Assembly: GCF_006715005.1 (NCBI RefSeq)
Contig: NZ_VFMJ01000001.1
Location: 4,216,001-4,280,000 of the forward strand
DNA: 64,000 nt
Source of the DNA: Serratia marcescens
Lineage (GTDB): Bacteria > Pseudomonadota > Gammaproteobacteria > Enterobacterales > Enterobacteriaceae
Direction: 5' to 3'
Below the pieces are notes generated by a model, which searched no databases, was not told where the DNA came from, and saw only the letters and a program-made list of their open reading frames with translations. How positions within the stretch are numbered: the first letter of the stretch is position 1; every line of letters starts with the position of its first letter. A program made the position numbers and the translations under genes. Shown here one piece after another: positions 45,433-54,875 of this stretch.

Positions 45433-48400
45433 TTACAGCGTGCGCAAGATCCGGTTCAGCAGCGGCCCCAGCACTTTGAACGACGCCGGCGAAACGATAT
45501 CGACATGCGCGCAGTCCAGCTCGTGCGCCTGCAGCGCATCGACGTACTGCGACCAGGTCTGCTGCACGTCCATCCCTTCCTGCAGCGTACGTTTGGCGAC
45601 GAACAGCGTCGCCTGGCCATGGAAACGGGCGGTACGCGTGTGCGACAGCAACCGCACCGAATCGGCGTAGTTAGCTTCGATGTTGTCGAACATCGCCGTG
45701 CGCGTCTCGCCCAGCGCCGGATCGAGCGTATCCTGCGACACCGCCAGGAACTGCTCGCGCTCGCGCTGCACTTCCTTCAACACGTTGTCGTCCAGCATCA
45801 CGTCCCAGTTTTGGGTCTCCGGCGGATAGGTATCCAGCAGGCCGAGGAACGCCACCTGCTCGCCGCGCGCCTGCAGCCGGGCGGCGATGCCCTGGGCCAG
45901 CGTGCCGCCCAGCGAGTAGCCGATGAAGTGGTACGGCCCGTGCGGCTGGACCTGCAACACCGTCTGCAGGTGGGCATCCACCACCTGATCCATATCTTCG
46001 CTCAGCGCCAGCGGGCCGTCCGGCCGCGGCGACTGGATACCGACCAGCGACCAGTGCTGATCGAGATAGCGTGGCAATACGCTGAACTGCCAGGAGAAAC
46101 CGGACGCCGGGTGCAGACAGAACAGCGTCGGCCCCTCGGTGACGCGCAGCGGCAATACGCTGTCGAAGCCGCTACGATCGGCCTCTTCCTGCGTGCGTTC
46201 TTCCGCCAGCAAGACAGCCAGTTGCTCGACGCGCGACGCCACCATCACCTGGCCGACGGACACCGCCTTGCCCAGATCGCGGCGCAGCTCCGCCGCCAGC
46301 CGCATCGCCAGCAGCGAATGGCCACCGAGCGCGAAGAAGTCGTCATCGGCGAACACCTGCTCGCGCTGCAGCAAACGGGCGAACACCGCCGCGATCTCGC
46401 TTTCCAGCCCGGCCTGCGGCGGCCGTCCTGCCTTGCGCTCACCGCCCTGCGGCTGCGGCAAGGCCTTGCGATCCAGCTTGCCGTTGGCGCTCAGCGGCAA
46501 ATCACTCATTTCCACCAGCGCCACCGGCACCATGTGCGGTGGCAGACGGTCGGCCAGCGCCGCACGCAGGGCTTCCGCATCCCAGTTCGCGCCGGGCTGC
46601 ATCACCAGATAACCCACCAGTTGGCGCGCATCGCCGCCGGCATCCACCGGCGTGCCCTGCAGCACCAGCGCGTGCGTCACCGCCTGGCGCACGCCCGGCA
46701 GCGACAGCAAGGCGTGGTCGATTTCGCTCAGCTCGATACGCTGCCCGCGGATCTTCAGCTGGTCATCACTGCGGCCCAAATATTCCACCGTGCCGTCCGG
46801 CAGCCAGCGCGCCACGTCGCCGGTGCGGTACATGCGCCCGCCCTCGCCGAACGGATCGGCGACAAAGCGGCTGGCGGTCAGATCCGGCCGGCCAAGGTAG
46901 CCGTGCGCCAGCTGCACGCCGGTCAGATACAGATCGCCCGCCACGCCCGGCGGCACCGGCCGCAGGCGCGCGTCAAGAATACGCAGCCCGGTGTTCCATA
47001 CCGGCAGACCGATCGGCACGTTGGCGCCGGTCACTTTCGCCAGTGTGTCGCCGTAAGCCGGATGCCAGGTCACGTCCACCGCCGCTTCGGTCGGGCCGTA
47101 GAGGTTGTGCAACGGCACCGCCGTGCGGCTTTGCCACAGGCGGCACAGCTCCGCCGGCAGCGCTTCGCCGCTGCAGAACACCTGGCGCAGCGCAGCGCAG
47201 TTCGCCACCGCCGCGTCGTCGTCCAGGGCGGCCACGAAGGCCGCCAGCATCGACGGCACGAAGTGCAGCGTGGTAATGCGGTGTTGTGCGATCAGCTGTT
47301 GCAGCTGCTGCGGATCGCGGTGCGCCTCCGGCGGCGCCATCACCAGCCGGGCGCCGACCATTAGCGGCCAGAAGAATTCCCACACCGAGACGTCGAAACT
47401 GCACGGCGTTTTCTGCAGCACCGCGTCGTTCGCCCCCAGCGGATACTGGTGTTGCATCCACAGTAGGCGGTTGACGATCGCCTGATGGCCGACCAGCACG
47501 CCTTTCGGGCGCCCGGTGGAGCCGGAGGTAAAGATGATATAGGCCGCATGGTCCGGCGTCGGGCCCGCGATCGCCACCCCGGCGGCGTGATCGGCCGCCA
47601 GCGGCGCGTCATACAGCAAAATTTCGCCCTTGTCGGCGAAACGCGCCTGCTGCGCCGGGTTGGTGATGACCAGCCGGGGCGCGGCGTCTTCCAGCATCAT
47701 CGCCAGCCGCTCGTCCGGATAACCGGTGTCCAGCGGCAGATAGGCGGCGCCCGCTTCCACGATCGCCATCAACGCCAGCGACAGAAACACCGAACGCGGC
47801 AGCGCCACCGCCACGATGTCGCCCGGCCGCACGCCCTGCGCCACCAGCTCGCGCGCCAGCGCCGTAACCTGCTCGCGCGTTTCGCGGTAGGTGAAATTGA
47901 AATGCGCATCCGCCAGCGCCGGTGCGTCCGGCGTGGTTTGCGCCTGCTGCGCCAGCAACTGGCTCAGCGTGGTCGCCGGCACCGGGTGCGCCGTGTCGTT
48001 GACCCGCGCCAGCAGCGCGTGATCGTCTGCAGTCAGCATATCGGCTTCGCCGATCGGCAACGTTGCCTGCGCGGCGAACTGCGCCAGCAGCAGCGGCAAT
48101 CGTTGCAGGTGCGCCTGCAATTCCTGGCGGCTGTAACGCTCGGCGTTGGCCAGCAGTTCAACCTTCAGCTGATGGTGTTCGTCAATAAACAGCGCAATCT
48201 CCAGATCGCGCACCGGCCCGGAGGCCAGATCGTGGGTAATGCCTTCGATACCGGCGAAATCCAGCTGGTAATCGAACATTTTGAAGTTGAAGACCGTGCC
48301 GTACAGCGGTTCGCCGTCGCCGATGCGCCCCAGATCGCGCTGCACCTGTTCGGCGTCGTAGCGCTGATGGCGACGCACCGTTTTCAGCTCGCGACTGATG

Positions 48401-49377
48401 CGGGTGGCGGCCTCATACAACGTGGCCTGCGGCTCGAGGTGCATCTCCATCGGCAACACGTTGATCACCGGGCCGGCGGCGCACAAGGCGGCCGATCCGG
48501 TGCGGCGCATGAAGATAAAACCGGCGCTGAAGCTCGGTTGGCCGCTCAGGCGCGATACCCACAGCGCCACCAGCGCCACCGCCATATCGGCGGCGTTCAG
48601 CTTCTGCTGCGCGCCACGCTGCACCAATTCGGCGAAGGCCTGCGGATCGCAGCGCTGTTCCAATCGATGGATACGCGGCGTGGGCGTTTGCCCGGCCAGC
48701 GGCTGCGGGCAGAGCGTGGCCGGCGGCGGCAGTTGCCGCGCTTTTTCGCCCCAGAAATCGGCGTCGCGTTGCCAGGCCGGCGCCTGCCGGTAAGCCTGGT
48801 ATTCCGCCACCACGTCGCTGAACGCCGTGAAAGGCGTCGGTTCCAGCGCGTCGCCGCGGCAAAGATGGGAGTAAATCGCCGCCACGCGGCGAGCGATGGC
48901 GGTGAAGCTGAAACCGTCCACCAGCAAATGGTGATAGCGCTGATACCAGAACCAGCGATCATCCGCCAAACGCATCACCACATGGCGATACAGCGGTGCG
49001 CCGCTGCCGGCGCGCAGATCGCTTGCCAGATCGATGTCCATCAGCGCGCGCGCGGCGGCGTCGGGATCCGGCGACGTCGTCAGATCGACAAGTTCCGGCT
49101 CGTGCACCGCCAGCGCATCGTCCAGCCATTGCACCGGCACGCCGTCGCGTTCCGCAAAACGCAGGCGTAGCATGTCCACCTCGCCCAGGCCCTGGATGAT
49201 GGCCCGCAGCAGAGGCTCCACGGCGACAGGGCCGTTGAGTTCGATGGCATGTGCGACCGCGTAGGCATTGCGATGCGGGGAGATTTGATCGGCGACCCAG
49301 ATGCCGGGTTGCGCCGCGACCAGCGGCCATTCGCCCGCAAGCGCCGGGCCGCTGAGAGAGTTAGGGGTGTGTGACAC
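45433..49377 (-). CDS. entF: enterobactin synthetase component F (NRPS C-A-T-TE)
   Basis: 1314 residues from GTG at 49377 (GGAG 9 bases upstream). Condensation domain about 15-445 with HHLLVDG; adenylation domain about 460-965 with FTSGSTGRPKG, FDVSVWEFFW and NLYGPTEAAVDVT, residues I read as the Ser-type pocket of E. coli EntF; carrier domain about 990-1055 with GGHSLLAM; thioesterase about 1075-1314 with GYSLGG. It joins DHB to Ser and cyclises the trimer. Full domain set, no breaks. Confidence 0.96.
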   Translation of the reverse strand: MSHTPNSLSGPALAGEWPLVAAQPGIWVADQISPHRNAYAVAHAIELNGPVAVEPLLRAIIQGLGEVDMLRLRFAERDGVPVQWLDDALAVHEPELVDLTTSPDPDAAARALMDIDLASDLRAGSGAPLYRHVVMRLADDRWFWYQRYHHLLVDGFSFTAIARRVAAIYSHLCRGDALEPTPFTAFSDVVAEYQAYRQAPAWQRDADFWGEKARQLPPPATLCPQPLAGQTPTPRIHRLEQRCDPQAFAELVQRGAQQKLNAADMAVALVALWVSRLSGQPSFSAGFIFMRRTGSAALCAAGPVINVLPMEMHLEPQATLYEAATRISRELKTVRRHQRYDAEQVQRDLGRIGDGEPLYGTVFNFKMFDYQLDFAGIEGITHDLASGPVRDLEIALFIDEHHQLKVELLANAERYSRQELQAHLQRLPLLLAQFAAQATLPIGEADMLTADDHALLARVNDTAHPVPATTLSQLLAQQAQTTPDAPALADAHFNFTYRETREQVTALARELVAQGVRPGDIVAVALPRSVFLSLALMAIVEAGAAYLPLDTGYPDERLAMMLEDAAPRLVITNPAQQARFADKGEILLYDAPLAADHAAGVAIAGPTPDHAAYIIFTSGSTGRPKGVLVGHQAIVNRLLWMQHQYPLGANDAVLQKTPCSFDVSVWEFFWPLMVGARLVMAPPEAHRDPQQLQQLIAQHRITTLHFVPSMLAAFVAALDDDAAVANCAALRQVFCSGEALPAELCRLWQSRTAVPLHNLYGPTEAAVDVTWHPAYGDTLAKVTGANVPIGLPVWNTGLRILDARLRPVPPGVAGDLYLTGVQLAHGYLGRPDLTASRFVADPFGEGGRMYRTGDVARWLPDGTVEYLGRSDDQLKIRGQRIELSEIDHALLSLPGVRQAVTHALVLQGTPVDAGGDARQLVGYLVMQPGANWDAEALRAALADRLPPHMVPVALVEMSDLPLSANGKLDRKALPQPQGGERKAGRPPQAGLESEIAAVFARLLQREQVFADDDFFALGGHSLLAMRLAAELRRDLGKAVSVGQVMVASRVEQLAVLLAEERTQEEADRSGFDSVLPLRVTEGPTLFCLHPASGFSWQFSVLPRYLDQHWSLVGIQSPRPDGPLALSEDMDQVVDAHLQTVLQVQPHGPYHFIGYSLGGTLAQGIAARLQARGEQVAFLGLLDTYPPETQNWDVMLDDNVLKEVQREREQFLAVSQDTLDPALGETRTAMFDNIEANYADSVRLLSHTRTARFHGQATLFVAKRTLQEGMDVQQTWSQYVDALQAHELDCAHVDIVSPASFKVLGPLLNRILRTL

Positions 49378-49409
49378 TGCTTATTGCTCCCGTGATTACC
49401 TGGCGCCGG

Positions 49410-49619
49410 TCACGCCTCGCGTGCTGCGACCGGCAGAATGTCTTGCCAATGCTGCTCCAGCCATTCGGCGCACGCGGTGCGCGCCGCCGGGCCGAAGACG
49501 ATCGTCCATTCGGACGGAATGGCGCGGAAATCCGGCCACAAACTGTATTGTTGTTGTACGTTGCGCAGCACCAGGCTGCGCTGCTGTTGATCATCGAACG
49601 GATTCAGGCTTTCCACCAT
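49410..49619 (-). CDS. ybdZ: MbtH-like protein
   Basis: 69 residues with the family motifs NPFDDQQQRSLVL, the conserved Trp residues in QYSLWPDF and PSEWTIVFG. It binds the EntF adenylation domain and activates it. The ATG at 49619 lies inside the end of fes (29 bp overlap), and it sits 32 bp before entF, as in E. coli. Confidence 0.95.
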   Translation of the reverse strand: MVESLNPFDDQQQRSLVLRNVQQQYSLWPDFRAIPSEWTIVFGPAARTACAEWLEQHWQDILPVAAREA

Positions 49620-50970
49620 GTGTTCCTCGTGCCGTTGCCGTCGCCGATGCCGGATAAGCAGTGGCGAAAGCGGAAGCCCAGACCGCCTGCAGCCCATCGG
49701 TCAGGCCGCTGCGCCAACACAGCGCGTCGTGCCCGCCTTCCACCACCCGGTAGTGCACCCGATGGCCGGCGTCGCTCAGGCGTGCCGCCATTTCACCGCT
49801 GACCCGATGCACCAGTTTTTCCTGCGAACCGGCTTCCATAAATACCTTCAGCGCGCCGTGATTGCCCAAGCCGTGCCGTTCTACCTGTTGCAGCAACCAG
49901 CAGGCGTCGTCGGGAATGCTCGGCAGCTGCAGCATGTCGCGCCGCGGCCACCAGTAGGAACCGGACTGGGTGATCACCGCGCCGAAGCGCTGCGGCCAGC
50001 GCAGCCCGGCATACAGGGAGGCCAGGCCGCCAAAGCTTTGCCCCGCCACCACCGTGTCAGCCGGTTTGTCGCTGTGCGGCGCCCAGTCGGCCAGCTGTGG
50101 CATCAGTTCTTCCTGCACCGCCAGCCAGAAGTCGTCCTTGCAGGTCAGTTCGCGCGACCGGTGCGGCAGATCGATGATGTCGATCAGCACATACACCGCT
50201 TCCGGCAATGCCCCTTCACGGGTCAGCTGCATCAGCGGCTCCCAAACCGGCATCTGCTTCGCCCAGAACTGGCCGTCGAGCAGAATAGCCAACGGACGCT
50301 CGGCCGGCTTGCTGTCACCGGTGGTGTAGATCCAGACGTCGCGGCTATTGCCCAGGCGCTCGCTTTGCCAGGTATGGCGCTGCAAACGCGCCGGCAGCGG
50401 TGGCGTACAGCGCCCGCTGGCGATCTCGTACTCGTCGAACGAGCGCCATACCGGCTGCGGCGGTGCATCCGGCATGTGCAGGCCGGATACGCTGTGGCCG
50501 CTGGCGCTTTGCCAGGAGCGGTACGGGTTGAGCAGATCGGGGGTGGCGCTGGCGAACACCTGGTGCCACCAGTGGCGCAGGTTGTGCATGTTGGCGTGCG
50601 CATCGTCGCCGCTGAACGCCGGCGGCCGCTCGTCAAAGCAGGGGATAAAGCAGTAGCTGCCGCGCCAGGCGCCGCTCAGCTCGGTCTGCCAGTACCACAC
50701 GTCGGTACCGGCCAAACGCTGCAGGCTTTGCGGCGGATTCGGCTGGTGATGGTCGGTCAGGCAGTTAATGTTGATCCACACGCGACGGTAAGCGGAGGTC
50801 AATTCGCATCCCTGAGGATCGCGCCAGAAAAAGGTGGTTCGCCACCGGCCGTTACCCGCCGGTTCTACCCATGGCGTACCGCGTCGTGCCACCGTCAACC
50901 ACCACCCTGGACTGCCCGCATTGCTGCTGGCCAATAATCTGCTGCTTTCTGACTGTAGTTCTGTATTCAC
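49591..50970 (-). CDS. fes: enterochelin esterase Fes
   Basis: 459 residues from GTG at 50970, chosen from the spacing of a TAGG site and the family start; the frame is open 150 bp further without a good start. N-terminal domain about 20-170, then the alpha/beta-hydrolase with nucleophile Ser in AGQSFGGLASL (about 325) and the late His in VEGGHDAL. It cuts Fe-enterobactin in the cytoplasm to free iron. First gene of fes-ybdZ-entF, divergent from fepA. Confidence 0.94.
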   Translation of the reverse strand: MNTELQSESSRLLASSNAGSPGWWLTVARRGTPWVEPAGNGRWRTTFFWRDPQGCELTSAYRRVWININCLTDHHQPNPPQSLQRLAGTDVWYWQTELSGAWRGSYCFIPCFDERPPAFSGDDAHANMHNLRHWWHQVFASATPDLLNPYRSWQSASGHSVSGLHMPDAPPQPVWRSFDEYEIASGRCTPPLPARLQRHTWQSERLGNSRDVWIYTTGDSKPAERPLAILLDGQFWAKQMPVWEPLMQLTREGALPEAVYVLIDIIDLPHRSRELTCKDDFWLAVQEELMPQLADWAPHSDKPADTVVAGQSFGGLASLYAGLRWPQRFGAVITQSGSYWWPRRDMLQLPSIPDDACWLLQQVERHGLGNHGALKVFMEAGSQEKLVHRVSGEMAARLSDAGHRVHYRVVEGGHDALCWRSGLTDGLQAVWASAFATAYPASATATARGTHGGKPESVR

Positions 50971-51063
50971 AACGCCTACCCATTTTGTAGTTGGCGGCAC
51001 CGGGAACGTCGACTTTTCCCTATCGCCGGCCACCGCCCGAACGCACTGTACGCCAAATACTAT

Positions 51064-51078
51064 TGATAATAATTTGCA
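51064..51078. promoter_or_regulatory. Fur box between fes and fepA
   Basis: TGATAAT-A-ATTTGCA matches 12 of 14 arm positions of the 7-1-7 consensus. It lies 94 bp before fes and 177 bp before fepA, in the shared divergent promoter region (50,971-51,254), as in E. coli fes-fepA. Confidence 0.7.
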
Positions 51079-51254
51079 TTTGCAATAGTGTGTAAGGCTT
51101 GGAGATCGTGCTGGTATTGCGCGCAACGGACAGGGATCGGGGATACATCAATGGCATCCCTTGCCGCAGCCGATTTTCTATTTCCGACTACACAAAAACT
51201 ACAACCGCCCTTCCCCCCGTTCGGCGAGGGATGGCAGCAAGGTAGGACACTCAG

Positions 51255-53537
51255 ATGAAAAGCAAGCTATCACGTTATTCTTTAGCCACTCTTATCGGCT
51301 TGGGATTGGGCGCGTCCGCGTTCGCCAACGCCGCGCAGCAGACCGACACCCCCACCACGGAAGAAAACAGCGGCACAGCGGATAAAAAGCCGCGCGGCGA
51401 AGACACCATCGTCGTGACCGCCGCCCGGCAGAACCTGCAGGCGCCGGGGGTGTCCACCATCACCGCCGAAGAGATCAAAAAACGCCCGCCGGCGCGCGAC
51501 ATCAGCGAACTGATCCGCACCATGCCCGGGGTTAACCTGACCGGCAACTCCACCAGCGGCCAGCGCGGCAACAATCGCCAGATCGATATCCGCGGCATGG
51601 GCCCGGAAAACACCCTGATTCTGATCGACGGCAAACCGGCCTCCAGCCGCAACTCGGTGCGCCAGGGCTGGCGCGGCGAGCGCGACTCGCGCGGCGATAC
51701 CGCCTGGGTGCCGCCGGAAATGATCGAGCGCATCGAAGTGCTGCGCGGCCCTGCCGCCGCGCGCTACGGCAACGGCGCCGCGGGCGGCGTGGTCAACATC
51801 ATCACCAAGAAGGCCGGCGATGCGCTGCACGGCTCGCTGAACGGCTACTTCAACGTGCCGCAGCACAAGCAGGAAGGCGCCACCAAGCGCACCGACTTCA
51901 GCCTGTCCGGCCCGCTGAGCGATTCCCTGAGCTTCCGCCTGTTCGGCGGCTACAGCAAAACGCAGGCCGACGCCTGGGACATTAACGAATCACACAAGTC
52001 CGAACGCGTAGGCGCCTACGCCAACAGCCTGCCCGCCGGGCGCGAAGGGGTGGTCGATAAAAACATCGACGCCTTGCTGCACTGGGATTTCGCCCATCTG
52101 CAGTCGTTGGAGTTCGAGTATGCCTATGGCCGCCAGGGCAACCTGTATTCCGGCGATACCCAGAACACCAACACCAATGCCCTGGTGCAGAGCAACTACG
52201 GCAAAGAGACCAACCGCATCTACCGTGAAACCTTCGGCCTGACCCACCGCGGCGCCTGGGACAACGGCGTGAGCACCAACAACTACGTGCAGTTCGAGCG
52301 CACCCGCAATACCCGCCTGAACGAAGGCCTGGCCGGCGGCACCGAAGGTATCTTCGACACCAAAAATACCGGTTTCGGCACCACCAAGCTGGACGACTTC
52401 CTGGCGCACAGCGAAGTCAGCGTGCCGTTTGAGCTGGGCGTTTCACAGACCGCCACGCTGGGTACCGAGTGGACCCAACAGCGGATGAAAGACGGCACGT
52501 CCACCAGCCAAACGCTGATGGGCGGCACTATTCCCGGCATGGGCAACGGCACGCGCAGCCCTTACGCTTCCGCGCATATCTTCTCGCTGTTCGCCGAAGA
52601 CAACATCGAGCTGACCGACACCACCATGCTGACGCCGGGTCTGCGTTACGATCTGCATTCAGAATCCGGCAACAACTGGAGCCCGGCGCTGAACCTGTCG
52701 CAGGAACTGGGCGACTACTTCACGCTGAAAATGGGCATCGCCCGTTCTTACAAGGCGCCGACCCTGTACCAGACCAACGGCAACTACCTGCTGTACAGCA
52801 AAGGTCAAGGGTGTGCGGGCAGCGATGTCAGAAACGGCTGCTACCTGCTCGGTAACGACGATCTGAAGGCGGAAACCAGCGTCAACAAAGAGATCGGGCT
52901 GGAGTTCCATAACGAAGGCTGGCTGGCCGGCGTCACCTACTTCCGCAACGATTACCACAACAAGATTGAAGCGGGTAACTCGCGCATCGCCACCAGCAGC
53001 ACCGGCACGGCGGTCTATCAGTGGGAGAACGTACCGAAGGCGGTGGTGCAGGGGCTGGAAGGCTCGCTGAACGTGCCGGTCAGCGAGACCGTCACCTGGA
53101 GCAACAACGCCACTTACATGATCGAGAACAAGAACAAGACCACCGGCGATTACCTGTCGGTGATCCCGAAGTTCACCGTCAACTCGACCCTCAGCTGGCA
53201 GGCTACGCAGGATCTGTCGATGCAGTCCACCCTGACCTGGTACGGCCGTCAGAAGCCGAAGAAGTACAACTACCAGGGTAAACCGGCCACCGGCGGCGAA
53301 ACCCGCGAGGTCAGCCCTTATGCCGTCGTCGGCGCCAGCGCGACCTATGACCTGACCAAAAACGTCAGCGTCACCGCCGGCATCGACAACCTGTTCGACA
53401 AACGCCAGTTCCGCGCCGGTAACGCGCAGAACGTGGGCGACCCGATTACCGGCGCGATCAACATCGCCGGTGCGGGCGCGGCCACCTACAACGAACCGGG
53501 CCGTACCTACTACATGAGCATCAACACCCACTTCTGA
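51255..53537 (+). CDS. fepA: ferric enterobactin TonB-dependent receptor FepA
   Basis: 760 residues. Signal peptide (cleavage near ANA-AQ), TonB box DTIVVTAA (about 50-57), plug domain about 60-190 (DISELIRTMPGVNLTGNS; NTLILIDGKPASSRNSVRQGWRGERDSRG split), then a 22-strand barrel ending ...YYMSINTHF with the terminal Phe. It imports Fe-enterobactin. It reads away from fes and ends at a strong terminator. Confidence 0.95.
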   Translation: MKSKLSRYSLATLIGLGLGASAFANAAQQTDTPTTEENSGTADKKPRGEDTIVVTAARQNLQAPGVSTITAEEIKKRPPARDISELIRTMPGVNLTGNSTSGQRGNNRQIDIRGMGPENTLILIDGKPASSRNSVRQGWRGERDSRGDTAWVPPEMIERIEVLRGPAAARYGNGAAGGVVNIITKKAGDALHGSLNGYFNVPQHKQEGATKRTDFSLSGPLSDSLSFRLFGGYSKTQADAWDINESHKSERVGAYANSLPAGREGVVDKNIDALLHWDFAHLQSLEFEYAYGRQGNLYSGDTQNTNTNALVQSNYGKETNRIYRETFGLTHRGAWDNGVSTNNYVQFERTRNTRLNEGLAGGTEGIFDTKNTGFGTTKLDDFLAHSEVSVPFELGVSQTATLGTEWTQQRMKDGTSTSQTLMGGTIPGMGNGTRSPYASAHIFSLFAEDNIELTDTTMLTPGLRYDLHSESGNNWSPALNLSQELGDYFTLKMGIARSYKAPTLYQTNGNYLLYSKGQGCAGSDVRNGCYLLGNDDLKAETSVNKEIGLEFHNEGWLAGVTYFRNDYHNKIEAGNSRIATSSTGTAVYQWENVPKAVVQGLEGSLNVPVSETVTWSNNATYMIENKNKTTGDYLSVIPKFTVNSTLSWQATQDLSMQSTLTWYGRQKPKKYNYQGKPATGGETREVSPYAVVGASATYDLTKNVSVTAGIDNLFDKRQFRAGNAQNVGDPITGAINIAGAGAATYNEPGRTYYMSINTHF

Positions 53538-53552
53538 TGACATGACCCAACG

Positions 53553-53580
53553 AAAAAGGGGCGCCGCGGCGCCCCTTTTT
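53553..53580. terminator. bidirectional terminator after fepA and the second YncE-like gene
   Basis: Perfect stem AAAAAGGGGCGCC / GGCGCCCCTTTTT with a two-base centre. It serves fepA (plus) and the convergent YncE-like gene (minus), 15 bp from each. Confidence 0.92.
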
Positions 53581-53595
53581 ACTTTCGCTCTCTCG

Positions 53596-54828
53596 TTACC
53601 TGGTGTGCAGCTGAATGCGCACCACGCTTTCCGGCTTGCCGGCCTTGGTGGAAGCGCCGTCGTTTTTCACCGTCACAAACAGCGCGTCACCTTTCGGATC
53701 CAACGCCAGGCTGTTAGGGTGCGGCGGCAGGTCTACGGTTTGCAGGCGTTTAAGCGTTTTGGCGTCGAACACCGTCAGCGTCCCGGCGCCGTGATCCACG
53801 CGCACGCCTTTGCGGTTGGCGACATACAGCCGCTGGCTGCGTTCGTCGAGCAGCAGGCCGATCGGCACCTCATCCGTCAGCTCGCTGGCCAGCACTTTGC
53901 CGCTGTCCGCATCCAGCGCAAACACCCGGTGGCCGCTGCTGCGCTTCACGTAGTCGTGCCCCAGATGATGGTTGCGGTAGTCGTCGCGATCGATACCCTG
54001 ATCGACGCCCAGCAGGCGATTGCTCGCCGGGTCATACACCAGGTTCAGCAGCTGATCGGCCTGCACTTCGTGCGTGGCGGTGATCGCCAGCGTGTCGGCG
54101 TTCAAGGTGATCACCTGCCCCTGCATGTTGGAGACGAACACCCGGCGGCCCTTCTCATCCAGCGTGATACCCACCGCGTTGTAGCCGAAGCCCGGGATCA
54201 CTTTCTCCAGCTTGCCGGCTTTGGTATCGACCACGTACAGCACGCTGTCGACGCCGAAGCCCAGGCCCGGCAGGAACAGGCGGCCGCTTTGCGCGTCATA
54301 CTTGAGCTCGCGGAGGCGGTACAGGTAGTCCTCGGTGATTTTGAATTTCTTCAGCTCCGCCAACAGGAAGTCCAGGCGCTTGCCGCTGATGCCCGCCTGC
54401 TTGTAAGCCTGCTCCAGCACCGCTTTGTCCAGCAGCTTGATGCTGCCCAGCGCGTGGTTGGTGGTGGTGTCCACCACCCCAACTTCGCCGTTGAAAGCCT
54501 GCGTCAGGTACAGGCGATTGCCCGCGTCGTTCAGCGCCACGCCGAAGCCTTTCACCTGCAGCGGGATCTCTGCCTTGATCGCCAGGGTGTTGGGATCCAG
54601 CCGCAGCACGCGGGAGCGCGCCTCTTCTTTCCAGTCCGGCGCGCTGACGAACAGCGCCTGTTGCGAGGTGCTGTAGGCCATCTCCACCACCGTCGACGAC
54701 AGCGCCTCGCGCTTGATGTCCTGCGGTTTGATGCCGACATCGTCCGCCTGCGCGGCGCCGGCGACCACCAGAGAGGCCGCCACCAGCAGCGACAGTAGCG
54801 CGCGCGGGGTTGCTAGGGTTCCAGACAT
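53596..54828 (-). CDS. YncE-like periplasmic beta-propeller protein, second copy
   Basis: 410 residues from ATG at 54828, preceded by AAGGAG at 8 bases and followed by a signal peptide (cleavage near AQA-DD). Propeller repeats (FGVALNDAGNRLYLTQAFNG; DEKGRRVFVSNMQGQVITL) resemble the copy at 38,956, but with an extra segment about 110-150. It is the last gene after the C-T-C NRPS protein and so appears tied to the second siderophore locus. Confidence 0.83.
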   Translation of the reverse strand: MSGTLATPRALLSLLVAASLVVAGAAQADDVGIKPQDIKREALSSTVVEMAYSTSQQALFVSAPDWKEEARSRVLRLDPNTLAIKAEIPLQVKGFGVALNDAGNRLYLTQAFNGEVGVVDTTTNHALGSIKLLDKAVLEQAYKQAGISGKRLDFLLAELKKFKITEDYLYRLRELKYDAQSGRLFLPGLGFGVDSVLYVVDTKAGKLEKVIPGFGYNAVGITLDEKGRRVFVSNMQGQVITLNADTLAITATHEVQADQLLNLVYDPASNRLLGVDQGIDRDDYRNHHLGHDYVKRSSGHRVFALDADSGKVLASELTDEVPIGLLLDERSQRLYVANRKGVRVDHGAGTLTVFDAKTLKRLQTVDLPPHPNSLALDPKGDALFVTVKNDGASTKAGKPESVVRIQLHTR

Positions 54829-54875
54829 CCTTTTATCTCCTTGAAAATCATGCTTTCGGTTAGAGTGAAACAACG

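Noticed and set aside
40973..49330. Long frames opposite entE, entF and other GC-rich genes (up to more than 600 codons)
   Set aside because: They mirror the coding frames of high-GC genes, give Arg/His/Gln-rich nonsense proteins and lack start signals.
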